From an uncultured Pseudomonadota bacterium (lineage in GTDB: Bacteria > Pseudomonadota > Alphaproteobacteria > Rs-D84), in contig CAMZFU010000023.1 of assembly GCA_947306185.1 (NCBI GenBank), positions 1 through 15,169 of the forward strand: 15,169 bases of DNA. Reading direction: 5' to 3'. Shown here in pieces: positions 12,314 through 15,169 of this stretch. Position numbers and translations under genes: made by a program. The first letter of the stretch is position 1, and the number at the start of each line of letters is the position of its first letter. A model generated the notes under the pieces. That model made no database searches. It saw only the letters and a list, made by a program, of their open reading frames with translations, and was not told the origin of the DNA.

Positions 12314-13330
12314 ATGTTTGATGAGACCTTGGTTGTGGCAAGTGCGACCAGTGCTTTTAATAATTTTGCGGTTGTGCCCCCTGCTTTCCTTTGGAATGTG
12401 GTTTTGGCGGTTCCGCTTTTATTCGGTATTTATATGTTTATACGGCATTTTGCCGACAAATGTGGAATTAAAACATATATCACAATTGAACGGACAACAT
12501 TTTGGACGGTCGTTTTGACGGCATTATGGGTCGTTTTGATGGGTGGAAATTATGCGGTTCTGCGTGATGGCGTATCGTTGTTGCCGTGGGTTACAGCGGC
12601 GATTTTGTTTGTGTCTTGCATATTCATTGGTATTAATACGCGTGTTATAAAGTTGCCGATATGGTACGGAAACGGAAATGTATCAAATCGGCGCAGATGG
12701 ATTATAAATCTGATAATTTGTGCGCTGTGTCTGGTGCCCGTATGGATGTGTGGTGCATTGAATTGGTGGGGCGGATTGCTTCAGGTCGCGGCGGTCGTTA
12801 TCGGATTTCTGGTTGGCCGGTACACTAATCGCCAAATGCGTGCCGTACCGTGTACTTTGGGTGTGATGTTTGTCACAACCGTTGCCGTATTGATGCAACC
12901 AGAATTATGGAGGTTTGGTCAATTAGGAAACTTGGGACCGGCACATTTATTGTGGATTTTGGCTGTGGGGATTGTGATTGCGGCGACGTTTGCGCTGGAT
13001 ACTGTGTCGGCACGTGGACGTATTCATCAAAGTGCCTATGTAAAATTAAAATGGTTAATGCGGTTCACATTGGCGTTGTGTATGGTTTTGTTTGTTTTGA
13101 CCGAGGCGGTTCCAATCTTTATCGCGGCGGTCGTTTCGGCGTTTTTGTTGTTTGCGATGTCGGTGTGGCATTCGACAGGTTTTTCTGATATGCTGACCAA
13201 ACGTATGTTGGCGTGGGCGATAATCTTGTTTGGGTGTTTAATTGGAACCCCGGCCATAAGTGCAATTGGAATTATATGGATTGCATTGCCTGAAAATAGT
13301 TCACCCAAAGGCATTGGTTTCTTGTTATAA
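12314..13330 (+). CDS. Polytopic membrane protein of unknown function, about ten helices
   Basis: The protein has 338 residues from ATG 12314, seven bases after AAAAGG. Hydrophobic segments suggest about ten transmembrane helices, near residues 25-43, 63-78, 90-107, 129-148, 152-168, 180-195, 211-231, 250-266, 267-283 and 298-324. Loops are short; the longer basic ones (HFADKCGIKTYITIERT, GNGNVSNRRRW, RGRIHQSAYVKLKW) would be cytoplasmic by the positive-inside rule. Tryptophan is frequent (ALNWWGG, ELWRFG, HLLWIL). I see no transporter, flippase or enzyme signature. It is followed 79 bases later by lpxA in the same direction with no terminator between, so it may be co-transcribed with the lipid A genes. 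That would fit an envelope role, but this is guilt by association. Confidence 0.78.
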   Translation: MFDETLVVASATSAFNNFAVVPPAFLWNVVLAVPLLFGIYMFIRHFADKCGIKTYITIERTTFWTVVLTALWVVLMGGNYAVLRDGVSLLPWVTAAILFVSCIFIGINTRVIKLPIWYGNGNVSNRRRWIINLIICALCLVPVWMCGALNWWGGLLQVAAVVIGFLVGRYTNRQMRAVPCTLGVMFVTTVAVLMQPELWRFGQLGNLGPAHLLWILAVGIVIAATFALDTVSARGRIHQSAYVKLKWLMRFTLALCMVLFVLTEAVPIFIAAVVSAFLLFAMSVWHSTGFSDMLTKRMLAWAIILFGCLIGTPAISAIGIIWIALPENSSPKGIGFLL

Positions 13331-13368
13331 TTAGTTATATTTATTGAATTTAAATGCTTTTCCAAATA

Positions 13369-13396
13369 TTGTACGATATGCCTGATAAATTATAAT
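13369..13396 (+). promoter_or_regulatory. Candidate promoter of lpxA-lpxB
   Basis: TTGTAC (13369-13374), a 16-base spacer and a perfect TATAAT (13391-13396). The start near 13403 would leave only about seven bases before ATG 13410. A second pairing, TTGAAT (13344-13349) with TATTGT (13367-13372) at 17 bases, would give a longer leader that keeps the AGG at 13399-13401. Confidence 0.45.
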
Positions 13397-13409
13397 GCAG
13401 GTGTTAAAT

Positions 13410-14210
13410 ATGACGACGATACATCCAAGTGCAATTGTTCACGAAGGGGCGATTTTAGGCGAAGATTGTAAAATCGGGCCTTTTTGTATTGTGGGGCCAA
13501 ATGTGGTCTTGGGCGACCGTGTTGAATTGGTTTCCAATGTTGTTATTGACGGGAAAACGTCAATTGGTGATGATTCCATTATTTATCCTTTTGCCGTTTT
13601 GGGGGTAATGAGTCAAGATCTGAAATGGCAAGATGAATCTGCAATGACGGGATTGCGAATTGGAAAACGTTGTCGTATTCGTGAATATGTGACAATTCAT
13701 TCGGGTACACCGGCATCTGATGGTACGGTTATTGGTGATGATTGCCAGATTATGGTGAATGCCCATGTCGGTCATGATTGCAAGGTGGGAAACAGTGTGG
13801 TTATGTCTAACCTGGTCCAAGTTGCCGGCCATGTGGAGATTGAAGATTTTGCGATTTTATCTGGTGGTGTGATGGTTTTGCAATTTGCCCGTATTGGACG
13901 TAATGCATTTATTGGTGGAATGTCGGGTGTTGGAAATGATATTTTGCCATACGCAATATATGATGGAACACGTGCAGTATATCGGACGATAAATCGTGTG
14001 GGGTTGATGCGCCACGGTTTTACCAACGAAGATATGCATGCAATTCACGCGGTATATTCGGCGGTGTTTCGTGATAAAGAAGGCACGGTTAATGAACGTA
14101 TTGCCCGTCTGCGTAAAGAAGTCAGAAATAATAAATATGCGATGGACGCAATCGATTTTATAGAAAATCGTTCAAAACGTGGGATTGGTACTTCTGAGAA
14201 TGCCGAATAA
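13410..14210 (+). CDS. lpxA: UDP-N-acetylglucosamine O-acyltransferase (first step of lipid A synthesis)
   Basis: The protein has 266 residues; E. coli LpxA has 262. The start is ATG 13410 (MTTIHPSAIVHEGA); an in-frame ATG at 13395 overlaps a TATAAT box. LpxA transfers a 3-hydroxyacyl chain from acyl carrier protein to UDP-GlcNAc in the cytoplasm and works as a trimer. Residues 2-185 are hexapeptide repeats forming a left-handed beta-helix (IGEDCKIGPFCIVGPNVVLG-like). The catalytic His is H122 in NAHVGHDCKVGN, equivalent to E. coli H125. G170, in FIGGMSGV, aligns with the chain-length ruler G173 of E. coli, which would allow a C14-type chain. The C-terminal helices (GFTNEDMHAIHAVY) are complete. 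The PFAVLGVMSQDLKW segment is of alphaproteobacterial type. The gene overlaps lpxB by 11 bases. Confidence 0.96.
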   Translation: MTTIHPSAIVHEGAILGEDCKIGPFCIVGPNVVLGDRVELVSNVVIDGKTSIGDDSIIYPFAVLGVMSQDLKWQDESAMTGLRIGKRCRIREYVTIHSGTPASDGTVIGDDCQIMVNAHVGHDCKVGNSVVMSNLVQVAGHVEIEDFAILSGGVMVLQFARIGRNAFIGGMSGVGNDILPYAIYDGTRAVYRTINRVGLMRHGFTNEDMHAIHAVYSAVFRDKEGTVNERIARLRKEVRNNKYAMDAIDFIENRSKRGIGTSENAE

Positions 14211-15169
14211 AAAAATCAAGATTTTCATTATTGCTGGCGAGGTATCCGGTGATGTATTGGGGGCGCGTATAATGCGCCAGATGAAAGATACGGTACATTT
14301 TATTGGAATTGGTGGCGCAGAAATGTCGGTTTGTGGATTAAAATCTATATTCCCGATGGCCGATTTATCCGTTATGGGAACGGTAGAGGTTTTGGCGCAC
14401 GCACGCACCCTTGCAAGGCACATAAAAGAAACGGTCAATGCGATTATCAATGAAAAACCAGATTTGGTCTTAACTATTGATTCCCCGGGATTTGCGCGTT
14501 CGGTAATATCAAAATTGCGTAAGTGTCGTAATGGACGTGCATTGATTACCGATGGTTTGCGTTTTCATCATGTTGTTGCCCCCCAGGTTTGGGCATGGCG
14601 ACCGGGGCGCGCAAAGAAGTATGCCAAGATATTTGATAAATTATACGCGTTTTTTGATTTTGAGATGCCCTATTTCACGAAATACGGACTGTCAACGATT
14701 GCGGTTGGGCATCCAATTGCAGAAACGATTATGGAAACCACAAGGCCATTACGTGAACCGAAAGATAAAATCATTACCATTGTCCCCGGTAGTCGTATGG
14801 GGGAAGTAAAACGTTTGTTGCCCATATTTAAATCTGTGGTAGAAACAATTAGTTCTTGTGGATATCGTGGATACAGGTTTGTGATACCTATTGTTGAAAC
14901 AACCGCAGAATATGTGAAACAAGAAATCAAAAATTGGACCGTGCAACCAGAATTAGTTGATGGATCTGCGCGTTATGATTTATACCGGAAGACATACGTC
15001 GCAATTGTGGCAAGTGGCACGGTGTCTGTGGAATTGGCAATGTTGCATGTGCCGACGATTGTGACATATAAAATGAATGCGTTAACGACGTGGCTGTTAC
15101 GCCGATTTATACGGGTTCATTGGGTATCATTGGTAAATATATTGCTAAATCGTTGCGTGTACCCAGAAT
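14200..15169 (+). CDS. lpxB: Lipid A disaccharide synthase, 3'-truncated by window edge
   Basis: An open frame of 323 codons runs to the window end with no stop; about 60 residues are missing compared with E. coli LpxB (382). LpxB joins UDP-2,3-diacylglucosamine and lipid X to form the lipid A disaccharide at the inner membrane. Family landmarks, in order: IFIIAGEVSGD at the start (the usual GEPSGD has Val for Pro), FPMADLSVMGTVEVL, IDSPGFARSV, VAPQVWAWRPGRAKK, AVGHPIAET, the glycosyltransferase-type VPGSRMGEVKRLLP, and ASGTVSVELA followed by SLVNILLNR and VYPE. The ATG at 14200 lies inside the last codons of lpxA, with an 11-base overlap and no convincing Shine-Dalgarno, so translation probably depends on ribosomes finishing lpxA. 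Confidence 0.96.
   Translation, partial: MPNKKIKIFIIAGEVSGDVLGARIMRQMKDTVHFIGIGGAEMSVCGLKSIFPMADLSVMGTVEVLAHARTLARHIKETVNAIINEKPDLVLTIDSPGFARSVISKLRKCRNGRALITDGLRFHHVVAPQVWAWRPGRAKKYAKIFDKLYAFFDFEMPYFTKYGLSTIAVGHPIAETIMETTRPLREPKDKIITIVPGSRMGEVKRLLPIFKSVVETISSCGYRGYRFVIPIVETTAEYVKQEIKNWTVQPELVDGSARYDLYRKTYVAIVASGTVSVELAMLHVPTIVTYKMNALTTWLLRRFIRVHWVSLVNILLNRCVYPE

Overview
The window looks like a chromosomal segment of a low-to-moderate GC Gram-negative bacterium, most likely an alphaproteobacterium. The lipid A genes lpxA and lpxB show an outer membrane. The LpxA, trigger factor, L13 and S9 sequences and the M23 peptidase/bactofilin pair fit Alphaproteobacteria. The cysteine-rich secreted protein resembles families I associate with uncultured, gut-type alphaproteobacterial lineages, but I could not test this by database search. 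There are no rRNA or tRNA genes, no CRISPR array and no recognisable insertion sequence.

Layout. (1) 1-246: the 3' end of prfA (release factor 1) and its terminator. (2) 247-1338: a gene-free, AT-rich stretch with a degenerate repeat array (786-1013), palindromes and, at its right end, two stacked promoters. (3) 1342-2415: a gene for a secreted protein with 29 cysteines and a TTG start. (4) 2519-5753, minus strand: trigger factor, a 40-residue remnant of a lost gene, an unknown small secreted protein, and the rplM-rpsI ribosomal operon. (5) 5874-9383, plus strand: leuS of an unexpected sequence type, a 113-residue one-helix membrane protein, and a PAP2 phosphatase. Each is closed by a hairpin terminator. 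(6) 9427-11561, minus strand: an operon of M23 peptidase, bactofilin and rpiB. (7) 11583-13330: a divergent pair, a TrmN6-like methyltransferase (minus) and an unknown membrane protein with about ten helices (plus). (8) 13410-15169: lpxA and the 5' part of lpxB, overlapping; lpxB runs off the window.

How it fits together. Most genes are housekeeping: translation (prfA, leuS, rplM, rpsI, a tRNA-methyltransferase-like protein), nascent chain folding (tig), cell wall and cell shape (M23 plus bactofilin), lipid A synthesis (lpxA, lpxB) and pentose phosphate metabolism (rpiB). The accessory part consists of the cysteine-rich protein, the gene remnant, the small secreted protein, the small membrane protein and the polytopic membrane protein.

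Points that stand out: a His/Cys-rich, probably metal-binding loop inside trigger factor; a LeuRS whose signature segments are not of the usual alphaproteobacterial type; four genes whose predicted transcription starts lie within 0-7 bases of the start codon (leaderless or nearly so); two divergent promoters that share one -10 box; and a C-terminal motif common to the cysteine-rich protein and the remnant.
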